From Amyloporia xantha (Eukaryota > Basidiomycota > Agaricomycetes > Polyporales > Adustoporiaceae): a stretch of DNA of 64,000 nt. Below the pieces are notes generated by a model that saw only the letters and a list, made by a program, of their open reading frames with translations, had not been told where the DNA came from and ran no database searches. The stretch's first letter is position 1, and the number at the start of each line of letters is the position of its first letter. The stretch lies in NCBI GenBank assembly GCA_036971615.1, contig JAYKKR010000001.1, positions 2,542,001 through 2,606,000 of the forward strand, written 5' to 3'. A program made the position numbers and the translations under genes. Shown piece by piece: positions 12,498-24,179 of the stretch.

Positions 12498-15400
12498 CGT
12501 CACTCAGTACTCAGGCTTGTAGTGTGCAAAGACACGAAGGTCATCGACACTCTTCAGCCACCGAAGGCAAACACACAACAATACAGCGACCAGCCCGTGA
12601 CTGGCGACAGGACGCGCCGTAACTTGTCGCAGGACCCCGGCGAATCCCCCAAGAGCCTCGATCCCAAATCGTCCTTCGTTCGGACCTCGCCCGACGCCCA
12701 ATTCGGACTTTGGGCACATAACCTCGCGGCAAAAGGCCTAATTTCGGCCCCAAATGGGATCGAACCTCTTAAAATCGCTAAAGCCTCGCAAAAAAGGCCG
12801 ATCTGCTCATCGGGCGGTGCTGGAATTGTTCGGCGCCGTCTGCACGCCATCTGGATCACGGAAGAGCATTCGGCAGGGGACCGAAGAGGCGTCTGAGGAG
12901 ATGCCCGTCGGCTTGACCGGCCTGTCCATTTCCGCGCAGGACTGGCCGGATTTCGGCCCTGATAGGATCGGACATGCGGGCTGAGAGGTACATTTCGGAC
13001 CGTTATGGCACCGAACATTTCGACCTACGCCCCCCAAATTCGGCCTTTTGGATCGAACATTTTCGAAATTTTGGCCGATTTTCGGACCAAATGGGATCGA
13101 GGCTCTTAGGGGGTTCGCCGGGGTCCTCTTGTCGCGCACGGCGTACGGTCGTTATCACAGGGCTAGACCTCAGTTTCCCCGTCGCCTCAGGTAGTGTCTT
13201 GTATATTTATTTGGAGCGATATTGCCTTCGATGGCTTTTATTAGATCCTGCTGCGCATGTGAGACAACTACGGCCCAAGACTTGTCTACGAGAGCCACCT
13301 CCACCAAGCCAGTACAGCCCTTTTCCCTAGACGTTCTAGCGAAGACGGATTGTTGTGGACAGCGTCCTACTCCAAATGGACATATTATCCATGCCCTCGG
13401 GCTCTATCATGGTGGTAGCCCCTCCTGCATGGTCCCCTGCAGTGACATCATAACAGCTGTTTCACCGCAGTGGATCAATATAGCTCAGTGGTTATAGTCG
13501 ACAAAGCGCACCTGCGGTAACAGCTTGTATGTGAAGAATGGCAAGATTACTTGCTTCTTGGAGGTTCGGCACAGCCACAAGTGGGCCAGGTACAGCTACC
13601 GCCGTTCGTCTCAGTGTGAGCGCACTTTATGGTACCCTGCACTTTATCAGCTACCGGTCAAGCAGACGATTGAATCCCATGTACTCACAGACATACTCGT
13701 CTGTGTGGTGAAAATGGCATCAGGTGAAGGGTAGAATGTCGTTTGGGCGAGTGGGCGTGGACTGAATATCATTTTAGCAGATGCCCTCGTTATATTCAGC
13801 AGTGCTGTGGTCTGAACGAGATTGGTCGTTATGGCTGAGTGCCTGTATATATCGTCGGGGTGATTGAACCAGGTCCCTCTGACGAACGGCTCATATATAG
13901 ATCTTTCAAATCGAGACCGAAGGAGGATTGGCCTGGGACGAACTGCCGGTGAAGCCGACCGCTCATCCGTCTGGTGGAGATATCTACCACTCATGTCAAT
14001 CATATTCCACGACTCATGTGCATGCCGTCAACCCTTAATGACGTCCCATATAAATGAGAACTGCTTCCGCGAGAGAAATCCCCCCTGTCGGTGTAGCTCG
14101 TGATGGGGGCCTTCTGTCCAATATTCTGAGAACGAGAGGGCCAGTCAACTCGCTTCGTCGGATTTTTCTAGAATGCGATACAGGAGCTGCAGTCTCACGA
14201 CAAAATGTGCGCATGAATGAATTTCATGTCTATAGATCCGCATGCAAACTTTATACAGCGCTGCCTAACCTGTTATGGTGTTGCGCCTGGAATCCGCGAC
14301 ATCCCATTGGTACGCGCTCGACAACTATGGAGCGGCCTTAACATAGCCTTCGTGATGTCGATCTAGAATGCCACGCCACGTCTGTCTCCATTCATCTTGC
14401 ATCTCATCGCCAACTATATAATCGTTTTGTTGACCTGACCGTAGGAGCTCGCTCAACAAGGCGAACTCGACCCGTGCTGCGGATATAATGACAGGAGTAA
14501 AGCGCTTGCAGACTAGCCGTTCGTCCAGATACGCACCAGAAGTAACTCCTAAAGGAGGGGCACAAGCCACTCATGACACGCCTCGTGATCCCCGAAGAAG
14601 TACTTGGCCAGAACTGTGATGTTGGGAGTCTCGCTGACCCGAGCTAAAACATGTCAAATCCCGATGAGGCACTCTCGGCCGAGTAGTTAGGGAGGAATTG
14701 TAACATGTGCAGTCATTGCCGCTGGAACACAAAACGGTGCTCAACGATTGGCTTGAAGGTCCCGCAGTCCTGTGGTTCTGGTCAAGGCTTGACCGCGCAG
14801 TTGATATGATAGTCGCAAGCCCAGACAATACTGTCAGGAACCTGGAGTCCGCTGCGCTGCCGGCCACGGCCACCTGTCTGGTACTTCTGCAAAAGCGTCC
14901 GTTTTCGTCGAACGCTGATCGTCAGCGGCCAGAAGGACTAGATGCGAGCAGTCAAGAATGTCTCGATTAGCGCGGACTTAGTAGTAGATTTGTTACTAAG
15001 AAAATACCAGTTATATCACTGGCCCGTCAGGAGTATCCCAGGGTTGCGACCAAGATAACATGAAACGTTGATGGGTTTGTATTGGTGACTGGACAATCCC
15101 ACCTGCGGCTCACGGCATTTCTGCCAGGCTAATTGAAGACGGAATCGGCCCTAAAACCAAGAGACAATGTGATTCGCGGTATGAACGTACTTATTTCAGT
15201 GGTTTGAATTCCGCATCATATTCTCCGCATTCCGAGGGGAGAACAACATTTGCAGTCGCAGCCATGGGTGGAGGAGAAAATCCTTTTCAGAAATATTGTC
15301 ACCTCCTGCCAAGGAAATATATGAAGCAATATTCCCACCCCTGCTACAAGAACACGTACCAACTAATCTTAACTCGGATGTACGAGGATCAATGCTATTT

Positions 15401-16480
15401 CTATAATTAAGAACGCGTCTTCGGAGCGTCAGACCGTAGATTGTCCACCTGGCATCATGAGAACGGCTGCGATACAAGCCCAGTAAATGATATCACTTGG
15501 GGGAAACATCGGCACCAAATCTGCCACAGCGAAGGCCGCAGACCGACGTGTACATCCATTCAGGCCCTGAAAGAAGTTTCGTCGAGCTTCTCTATACTTG
15601 AGGACATTGGGAGCTGCGCTTTACTAAATTCAACGCCGGACGCTCCACGAGAATAGATACTAGATGTTGAACATGATGTAGTCACCCCCGCACCATCAGG
15701 GTAACAATTTGAAATATAAATGCGCAGACGTACAGACTAGTACTGCCATCAGTCTCATGCGTCAGAGACTGGATAGCAACTCCCACCGCCATACGTGATA
15801 GCCATGTTCGTATGTGGGTTACAGCATGGGACCGGCAGAGGGCACTTCAGTAAGATCATCAGGTGTACATTCCGCACCGAGGTCGACTTCAAACAGCCTC
15901 TGAACGGACGTAGTGGATCTTGCTCGGCCTCCGGCTATCCCGCACAAGTAAACACCGGGAGCTCGATTGGACGTAGTTCTGGTGGAGTCATTCCGGAACA
16001 ACGGGCGGCATCTATGAGCGATGTAGTTCGTGGCGCCAAAGTAATGAGCTGTCTTCCATTGGATGTAACCCCGAGCATCGCCAGATTCTCCTGCGGCGGC
16101 TGTGCAGGTGGATTGCCCAAGTCCACGATAACGGCAAGATCCTGTTGGATAGACGCCACATCGCTCGTTTTCCTGCTTGGCATACCGTCGGTTGACAATT
16201 GGAGCGAGCAAAGTTGCCCCTGGTGGATACAACTTCTGGGATGCTCTGACCTCGAGGCAGCAACAGGACTCCTCCTGCACCACGCCTGATGAGGCTGATT
16301 AGATCAAGCCAGTCACATAGAGGAATCTGATAAGATACTGATAAGCGAGGCAGTTCTAACCGTCTGATATGATCTGATCAGTGTAATGGGGATGCGAATT
16401 TGCGTACCGGCGGCACCAGCCCAACGAGATGACCGTGATAACGCTAAGAGCAGAGGCCTAGGAGGGCTGAGGATCCGCGA
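12498..16480. other. Gene-poor region with repeat and decayed ORFs
   Basis: Four kilobases without a gene I can support. It begins with the inverted-repeat element at 12621-13138. From 13.2 to 16.4 kb only short, mutually overlapping ORFs appear, without family motifs or consistent splice sites. At 15795-16289 both strands are open for over 150 codons, which may mark an old, decayed gene or chance. I found no full transposase or reverse-transcriptase motif. Confidence 0.5.
12621..13138. repeat. Element with imperfect inverted arms
   Basis: The arm at 12631-12668 (AGGACCCCGGCGAA, a C run, then AAGAGCCTCGATCCCA) reappears as its reverse complement at 13092-13131, with only a few mismatches and a one-base gap. 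Weaker similarity continues outwards through a TTGTCGC/GCGACAAG patch. A partial direct copy of the inner arm sequence (ATGGGATCGAACCTCTTA) sits at 12755-12772. The interior repeats the word TTTCGG[CA]CC many times. It codes for nothing recognisable. It resembles a non-autonomous inverted-repeat transposon relic; I could not define target-site duplications. Confidence 0.55.
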
Positions 16481-16481
16481 C

Positions 16482-16489
16482 TATAAAAG
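16482..16489 (+). promoter_or_regulatory. TATA box of small Cys-rich gene
   Basis: TATAAAAG, 91-98 bases before the start codon at 16580. The expected transcription start about 30 bases downstream leaves a 5' leader of about 60 bases that is rich in C and T (CACTCAAACCACCCACC). This is the layout of strongly expressed basidiomycete genes. Confidence 0.6.
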
Positions 16490-16579
16490 AGCCTCGCTAC
16501 GACAGAGAATACTCAGTCCTCGACTATCCACTCAAACCACCCACCTACCTCACCTCCCTACTTCTCCTACTCAATCGCC

Positions 16580-16727
16580 ATGTCTGTGAGTATGCATACC
16601 GCTTTCAACGAGTGAAGGACTCACCTTTTCTCCTCAGGACACCGTGAAGTGCGCAAACACCGAGACAAACGGCGGCACCTGCTCTTGGCCCACTTGCGGC
16701 TGCGCTGAGCCCCCGAAGAGCAAGTAA
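16580..16727 (+). CDS. 31-residue cysteine-rich peptide, metallothionein-like?
   Basis: A two-exon gene far below usual length cut-offs. Exon 1 is 16580-16585 (ATG TCT), then a 52-nt intron with GTGAGT donor and a pyrimidine-rich CTCCTCAG acceptor, then exon 2 16638-16727 ending in TAA. The peptide starts MSDTVKCANTETNGG and ends CAEPPKSK; its four cysteines are at 7, 17, 22 and 24 (C-x9-C-x4-C-x-C). There is no signal peptide or membrane segment, so a cytosolic peptide is likely. Short cytosolic Cys-rich peptides in fungi are often metal-binding metallothioneins, but the tryptophan and the low cysteine share (4 of 31) differ from the known ones, so the function is open. Support comes from the TATA box, the start context CGCCATGTC and the canonical intron. 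Confidence 0.6.
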
Positions 16728-17643
16728 TCTTGCTGCTCTTCGTCGCGATAGCTATCCCCCGAAGTGTGTAGTTTTTTATGTTCTGTGGTGGCCGATGATA
16801 CTGACAACCAGCAAGGGCACAGATGCGCATGGACATTCCGCCCGTTTTCTCACAGAAGTAGGGAATGTTTCGTCGTTTCGAGGGTGGTGCACATCAGGTC
16901 GAGAGTCTACTGGATACAAGGAAGAATATTTGTCTGTATGTCACAAGTATGTAAAACAACATAAGCTGTATCATTTCACGACGTGCGTTCTGGATGCGGA
17001 AGAAAGTAAGAAACTGACCGTGGCACTAACGTCAGCAGCATCGGAGGTGAATCGGCGTAAGACTTAGACACTGATGCGAGATATCAGGCCCGGCACAGGT
17101 GACAGAATAGTGCTGATACATTTTCGTGGGGAAGCCGGCGACAACCTTTCATCAATCAGTAACGGAGAGTATGCGCAGCTGGATGACGAGTCCTCCCATC
17201 GTCGACGGCGGTTTTGTTCCAAATGGCTCCCCACGATGGTATGTTGTGCGATAAGTACGACTCAAACACTGGAGGGCGAAGTGGTGAGCCGGCGCTTACA
17301 TCTCGATCACATGGTTTGCCTCCGTCGTCCTGTCCATATCAGGCAACTGAGATCGTTCGGGCGAAAGTCACGGTCCTGTCTTTACGTCCACCACCATCAG
17401 GCTGCTGGTTTCTGGGCCGAACGCGAACGGGTGTCAGATACCTGCACGACAGTCTTATTACCACTATTGGCGGCCTACGTTAAGTGTCGTGAGATACCTG
17501 CGCATCTGTGCTCCGTGCATCACAAGAAGACCACTCGGACCGCGCCGCAGTCGCAGCTTCTATCCGTCCGAGAGCTTAAATACTGCCCACAGCAGCTCAT
17601 TCCTTCCGGGAGATAGTCCTTGTACCTCTTGTTACAAACGGCA
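16728..17643. other. Intergenic before Lnt-like gene
   Basis: About 900 bp with only short ORFs on the plus strand (17074-17616 is the longest) and no recognisable protein. The first part must carry the 3' UTR of the small Cys-rich gene; the last part the promoter of the nitrilase-like gene, perhaps with CTTAAATACTG near 17575 as a TATA-like site. Confidence 0.4.
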
Positions 17644-19478
17644 ATGGCGTCCTTCTCGTCGTATGTTGTCGCACATCCCTCTATCTATCTCGCTGCTGCC
17701 CCTGTCATCGCGTTGACTGCGCTATCGACAACGCCCTCCTTCTTGCCCATGGTCATACTGATCGTAATCTTACGCCTGCATGTCTATACTTTCCTGCCCC
17801 GCGGGAAGGCCGCCTCGCATGGATTACCACAGCTACTCCTTCTGTCATTGGCGGCATCGATCACCCACGTCGCGGCCTCGATGCATGCGCTGTCTACTGG
17901 GGCCACCCTCTCCATCATAGTTCTGGGCGGTCTCTCTGCTCTCTCTGCAGCTGTATCTCTTGCCACCATTTCTTTAGGCTACTACATTAGCAGAATGGTC
18001 CATACACCATGGGCGAAGTTAACGTTGTTTCCAGCTATATGGGCCAGTATATGGGGCACCGTGGAGCACCTTAGTCCCGTGGGACGGCTCATCACATGGA
18101 GTCCTGTCGTTGGACTTGGTCCGTATAGCTGGATTCGTCCCATATGGGGACAATGGGGTATCGACTGGGTCGTAGCAGCATGGGCTGTTGCTGGTGCAGA
18201 CTTGATCGGCAGTTGGTTGGTAGGCTCTGCATCAAACGACCTGGAAGACACATCGTCACAGCAGCAGCATATCATTTCCTTCGCTCCCGAAGATCTTCAA
18301 GAGCACGTCCCCACTGCAAAGAGCCCTTCACAATCTTCTTCCCAATCAAGCTACACACACTTGCTCATCGGACTGCTCATAGCACTGATTGTGCCGTCAT
18401 TCTTCACTCCCTCGCTGCCTCTTCCCGTTATACCGTCCCTGGGCACCACAGCTATCACTGTAGGATGCGCGTTGCCTGACATGCGGCGCTCTGGAGTGTT
18501 AACTGGCACGCCCACGTTGAAAGACTTTATGGCAGCGTCGCACAAGCTGGATAGCATGGCGGACATAATAATATGGCCTGAAGGTGCCGTAAGGTTTGAG
18601 TCGACTGCCGAGAAAGAGGCGATGTTCCGACAAATCTCGACTTCCATGCCAGGGAAGAAACTGTACGGAATCAGCTTCGAAGAGCTCACTCTTCGTGATT
18701 TGAATAATGGGACACAGAAAGAGAGTATGAGGAGGAACGGGTTTTCTCTGATTGGACGGCAAGGCACTGTCTTCGAATATTATAAGCGGAATCTGGTGCC
18801 AAGTGCGTCACGTCCAGAGTGATCCACTTAACATTATTAATCTATTTTACCCCCACAGTTGCAGAATCCTTCTCGCTGACTCCTTCATTTGATCCGCCCA
18901 GTATATACACCATGGAGATTGAAGCGCCGAAGGACTGGAATAAAACTGCCTGGGCCCCACTTGGAAAGCACACACGGCCTATTTCACTCACAGCTTCAAT
19001 CTGTCTCGACTTCTCTACTTCATCTACGTTCGAAGGCCTGGAATCGCGCCCTGCGCTCATCCTCGCTCCTGCGCGGACATGGCATATCGATGTCGGATAT
19101 GCCATGTGGGAACAGGCGAGGGCGCGCGCAGAGGAGCTCGGCAGCGTTGTAGTGTGGTGCGACGGCGGTGCGGGCGGCGTCAGCGGCGTTGCCGGGAGGG
19201 GCATGCACGAGGTCATGCAGGTAGGGCAAGGATCGTGGACCAGAAGGATCAGTGTCGAGTGGCCGTTCGACCAAAGTCGCACACTCTTCTCCCGTGGGGG
19301 CGGTTTTGCGGCTTTGGCGACGGTGTGGGGAATTGTGGGCGTGGGTTCAGTGGTGGAGGTGCTGTTGGGGCTGCAGGGAAACGACATGCGAGGCCGGGTC
19401 GTAGCTTGTTTCAACAGTATGGTAAGCAGGTTGCGCTTCCGCAAGAAGACGGACGGAGAAAGGCCTCTGCTCGATTAA
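17644..19478 (+). CDS. Lnt-like membrane carbon-nitrogen hydrolase
   Basis: Exons 17644-18802 and 18859-19478 give 592 residues. The first ~230 residues hold several hydrophobic segments (for example SIYLAAAPVIALTALS and FLPMVILIVIL), and another lies near residue 240. The C-terminal half carries the nitrilase triad in order: Glu312 in IIIWPEGAV, Lys380 in EYYKRNLVP, and Cys435 in TASICLDF; splicing joins NLVP to IAESFS in frame. This arrangement (membrane N-terminus plus C-N hydrolase) is that of bacterial apolipoprotein N-acyltransferase, which has poorly studied fungal relatives. All three catalytic residues are present, so an active acyltransferase or amidase is likely; the substrate is unknown. 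A last hydrophobic stretch (AALATVWGIVGVGSVVEVLL) near the C-terminus would be a final membrane helix. Confidence 0.78.
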
Positions 19479-20517
19479 ATATGTCCAGATGCTGTGCGTG
19501 CTCTTTTGTTATCTGCTACCAATGCTCTTGCTCTGCTTGTTACTGCTGATGCGTCGCTTGATCTGGAAGACCGATTGTCCCCGTGTGTCACTGTATGTTT
19601 CCACTTGTTTTTGAAATTTTAAACTACACAGACTACTGTAGGATGCCACTGCAATGTAACATTATGGCTAACTGTATCATCTTCGCTATGTTTTTCAAGT
19701 GTTCGCACCAGAAACAAGGAACAGAAGGTGGGCAGAGCACGAGATGCACTAAGTCTATGCGCATTGCAGGAACCCACTGCTCCCGGTTATGACCTCGTTT
19801 TCGCCTCGGTAACCTATTCGTCGTGAGAATGATGTTGGAGGTCAGCCTCGGACGTAGTGTCCCGGCATTCCACCACTGCGAAGCATGTATTTCACCTGGG
19901 TGTGCTTCATCTCTCGATGGCACGGCACGCAATGGGGCAGCCACCGGTAACCTGCCCCTGCGTCAGTAGTCTCCGTCGCTCTTCGGCATAGAAATATGTT
20001 AGGCATGGGCATAAGTTCAGGAGACACGCATTCGTCGCGCGGCCTCGAGCGAAGCGCTGTAGATGGGCCCCTGAAACCGGTAACATGGCAGAGGGGGGTG
20101 CGTACATGGGACCTGGGTGGTGCCATTTATGAACAGATCGGAGATTCCGTGCTGTGCCAGTGTAGGGCTCTATGAGCGCAAACTTAAGCGTCGAGCGCAG
20201 ATTGACCCCAAGGTCTGCGTGCCAAATGCCAGAGCCGACGTCAGCATTCTGCGCACCTTGCATGTTACAATTCAGCCTGCCTGCTTCATACGTGCGTACA
20301 AACTTCGGCGACGCGTGTAGTTAAGACACCCGATATAATGCAGTAGCGGCGCGATAGTCAGTGTCCTTCATCTCCGGGTCCACGATGTTATCTACAGACT
20401 CACGGACTGCTGTAGCATGTTCTATATCGACCTGCGCGGTGATCAAGTCTGAGTCTTTAACTTTGTAGACCACCGCCGATGAGAACAGCCAGAGGCGAAC
20501 TGGAGGGGCGACGAGTT
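19479..20517. other. Intergenic, nothing recognised
   Basis: About 1 kb downstream of the nitrilase-like gene. Short ORFs on both strands, no family motifs, no obvious repeat. The right boundary is the MITE-like element. Confidence 0.45.
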
Positions 20518-21014
20518 TAGTGTTAATGGGATTGCACGATTCGGGGTCTCTGCGACTTCGTTAGTGGGATGAGGACTCGTTAGTGGGATAAAAGGCCTCG
20601 TTAGTGGGATTGAGGGTGTCCCGCCCACCGACCCCCCGGCCGTCGCGGGCAGATAAGATAATTTTAGTTTATCAACAAATTCCACATTTGACCTCTCGAT
20701 TTCGAGTATAAAAATTCAAGGCAAGCCAATTTGAAGTTAAAGGTCGACTTGGCTAGGTTTATACTATTAGTTGAAATGCGGTTCATGCACTCATTGCCTG
20801 TACCCTAGTGATTGAAGCAGCCGGTTACAGTACTGCACATAGATGAATTTTGGGATCATTTGTCCACATACTCCTTATTTAGCAAGTCTCTGCCCGCTGA
20901 CTGCCGGGGAGGACCGCGCCCGGCGTGCCATCCCACTATCAACCTTGAGACCCATCCCACTATCGGACCGCCATCCCACTATCCTGGAGTGCTTCTACTA
21001 TCCCATTAACACTA
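20518..21014. mobile_element. MITE-like element, TA target, subterminal repeats
   Basis: A 493-bp element (20520-21012) with perfect 13-bp terminal inverted repeats GTGTTAATGGGAT and ATCCCATTAACAC, flanked on both sides by TA (20518-20519 and 21013-21014). Inside each end there are three copies of a related subterminal word: TTAGTGGGAT at 20561, 20580 (less one base) and 20601 on the left, and its inverted form ATCCCACTATC at 20930, 20954 and 20973 on the right. There is no coding capacity. TA duplication and short repeats suggest mobilisation by a Tc1/mariner-type or similar transposase encoded elsewhere; the repeated subterminal words look like transposase binding sites. It lies just upstream of the next gene, where it may influence transcription. 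Confidence 0.8.
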
Positions 21015-21478
21015 TACTAGTATATACTCGGCGAACTGTGAGTGTGACAAGCGAGGAGAACATGCCAGTGGCTATTATAGCAAGTACAGTCGGAAGCGCC
21101 GGAGCGGAGGCGTCGGATGGATGAGACGCCTTGAGGTGGACCGGCTCAGGGTCGACTCGACGCAGGCATTCTATTATCCTTCTCGCCTGCCTTTCTTCCG
21201 AACACGAGCGTTTTTGAGCGTATTACTGGGAGTCTCGGAGGATCTATCCGTAAGAGAACTCAGAGACACTTTGTTCAGGGCTCACCGAAGCCAGCAGGTT
21301 TACACGCCTCATTCACGCCTGATTGACCTTCATCTACCTCACTCGTCGACGCTTTCGTCAACGAGTCCGCGCTGAAAGGACTTGTGAGTAACCACGTATT
21401 CATCCGGGCACCGCATTCCGTCGAGACTCGCTCCTAGCCTTCCTGGCTCGCTGCGTGCCTCGGCAAAGTTCATCGCAG

Positions 21479-24179
21479 GCTCACCGAGCAGCTCTGTTTC
21501 TCCCTTTACAGATCAGCTCTACGCCGCCTCCGCCAGAAGGGTGTTAGGTCCCGTTCAAGAGGAAGACTTCCCCGGTCCCGACCCAGGCTTGGACGATTTC
21601 GAGGAAATTTCGTACGACGAGTTACGAGCTTCGTTACTCCTCGGTGATCCCTCCTCATCGAGCTTCGCATTTGGTTAGTCTATATATTGCTCTGTTGGCA
21701 CGTAGCAATGACGAGCTGTTTGATTGTAGACGACCAAGTCGCTGCGAATCCATCCATACCCTCTCGATCGCGTTCATCATCCTTTTCTCGTCTCAAGAGA
21801 CTTTCTCGCTTGTCTTTCAGAAAGTCGCGTCAGACGTCTGAAAAGCCACCTGAAGTCACTTGTACCAAGTATACTTCACCATCCTCCGACCACTTAGCTC
21901 TTGTCCTTACTCCCCCGAAGGCGCCTGTTGCTTCTTCGAAGTCGCCCACCACATCCCCCAGGTCGCCTGTTACCTCTAGGTCACCTATCGCGTCTCCCAG
22001 GTCAACTCTCACCTCCCCGAAGTCGCCTGCTGCATCCGTCCGACACCCTAGGTCTTCGACCGACACAGCTCCTGTCGACGATTCTTCCTCCGCGTTCTAC
22101 GACAGTGACCCGTTCCGCAAGGTCGAGTCTCCTACCGAGTGTGAATTCTCCAACTTCCCAGCATCACTTCATATAGTAAGCGAGTGCCTCGAGCCTGACG
22201 GGACTGCCGAGTTATCCTTGCTCCCGCCTTGTTTTGTCGCACCACCTTCTCCAGCGCGTTCAACAATCACACCTGACTCCGACAGTTCTCGTTTAATATC
22301 GCGGAAGTCTCTGAAGCGTCTCGGAGCTTTTACGAAAGCCCGCCTCCTATCATCTTCCCGCAAATCTCCACAAGTCCGCCAGATACTCCCGAGCGACTGT
22401 GTCGAGGACACCACAGTTCACGATCCGCAGACAGTCGCATCTGTTGAGAATTTGCCACAGGAGAGCAGCGACTTTTTGCCTGAACTTGCCTTCGATCAGA
22501 TCGATTTCTCTCCGTTGTTTGACAAGCGTTCGTCTCGGCTCTACACCGCAGAACGGAAAGATACACAAGCTCCTACCGAGTCTTTTCGGGATCAACAGCC
22601 AGAATTTTCTGACTACATCCCCAAGCTACAAGTATTTCGCTACGAACGTGTCGATCCTCGTGATTTGACGCTATCCCCGCGTACCTCTACTGTCATCGGT
22701 CTATCACCCACCGCGACACCTCTTCCTCCGCCGTCGCCCTCCTGGTTATCTCGTAACGTCAAGGACCTTGAGTTCTACGCAGAGGAAACTATCCTACCTA
22801 TTCCTCCGCCTTCACCACCGCCTCTTCCGATTCTTCCGCGTTCCCTTCTCCCTGTCCCATCAAGATTCGATACAGATTCCCAGGTACGTTCCTCTTTCAA
22901 TACATCCCCATGCGGTTCATAGACTCACTTGCGAGGGATCAGTCGTATACTGACACCTCGGACGTACCAGAGAGCCCACGCTCGACAAGTTCGTCTGTCA
23001 CCCTCTACATACCCTCGAGACGTGCGTCGTCTGTGAGAACATCCATATCCTCTTTTCCTCTTCCACCTTCTACAAACCGGCTTTCTGTAATCCAATACCG
23101 CCAGTCTATCACCGAGAACGGGAAAGAACGTCAGATCTTTTCTTGCATTTACTTCCGATACACCAGAGTCTTCCAAGGTGTGTATCACTCTCTTCTGATG
23201 ACGTCGTTGTCGTAACGGCCTCCTGTTCACAGCGATCTTCCCTGAACTTTCTATTGCTTTCTTCTGAATCTTCACCGGGACCCCAGGAGCAGCCTCTTCC
23301 GCCACTTGCTCTCTTTGATTCAGGTGCGCGCCACTCACCGTGAGGCGGACATGAGGCTCATGCTGATAACATATAGAACCCCTTCCTTGCCTCCCAGACC
23401 AGCCTGACCCTGCATCCCCCATCCGGCACTCCATCACCACTTATCAGGTCTTCATCCCCTCTCGCCCCGCGTCGCAAGACTTCTCATCTGATCAGCTCCA
23501 CATCCCGCAATACCTAGTAGCTCTCGCTAAGAGGGCTTCTCGCGATTCTCAGGCACTAGCAGACATGTCATTTAACGGGTTTGGCAAAACAGCGGCGACC
23601 GTCGACTGGGGCGAGGAGATCGACTACTCTGGTTACGAATGGTTCAAGGACCCGCCTCCACGACCCGAGGTACGTACCCGCATGCAGCTTCTCCGCACTG
23701 CTGCTCACGCATCTATTCTTAGCCTCCTCAGCCATCTGCCACAAGTGAATATGTTCCTCAGGCTGGTGTCATCGAACAAAACGAGATGTTCGACTTCGCG
23801 CTGAAGAGCGCCCCAAATGTCCTATATGCAAGATATAAACAATATGGCCAGGTTTGCTCCTTGTCTGCATCTGATGTCTACACGCGTTGAGCAATTCCTT
23901 ATGTAGCTTGGCGTACTTGGCTGGTGCTCAGAATTTGGCGAGCTCATTGATGCCCTGAAAGCCTTGGGTTTCGAAGGCAATATGTTTGTTTCGACTCGAA
24001 CACAGGCACTCAAGACATGCGAGGACATTCTCAAGCTTAAGCTCAAGATCGAAATGCAAATCATCGTTATGTATCTTTCCTCCCAGATTCAGCGACTGCG
24101 GCGGTTCTTGGATGGGGAGCGTCAATGGGACGACTACCCGGAATTGACTTTCCCACTCGACCCTAGGGCATATCAGTAG
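21479..24179 (+). CDS. Uncharacterised Ser/Pro-rich protein, 5' end unresolved
   Basis: I do not recognise this protein. Supported exons are 21479-21673, 21730-22883, 22943-23177, 23233-23323, 23377-23669, 23723-23851 and 23907-24179 (at least 789 residues). Upstream exons, perhaps using the ORF from 21121, are not resolved. Exon 22943-23177 needs one base dropped, best at the CC near 23092, to reach the frame that ends in TPESSK. The first two thirds are Ser/Pro-rich with SPK/SPR repeats (SKSPTTSPRSPVTSRSPIAS) and basic patches. The C-terminal third is more ordered: GEEIDYSGYEWFKDPPPRPE, then a likely helical segment (TCEDILKLKLKIEMQIIVMY). The repeated S/T-P sites suggest kinase regulation. 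It may be a lineage-specific basidiomycete protein. The MITE-like element ends about 470 bp upstream of the first supported exon. Confidence 0.6.

Noticed and set aside
13479..13575. tRNA-like A box (TAGCTCAGTGG) followed by GGTTCG about 80 bases later
   Set aside because: The second site does not match the B-box consensus, spacing is too long without an intron, and no cloverleaf arms pair.
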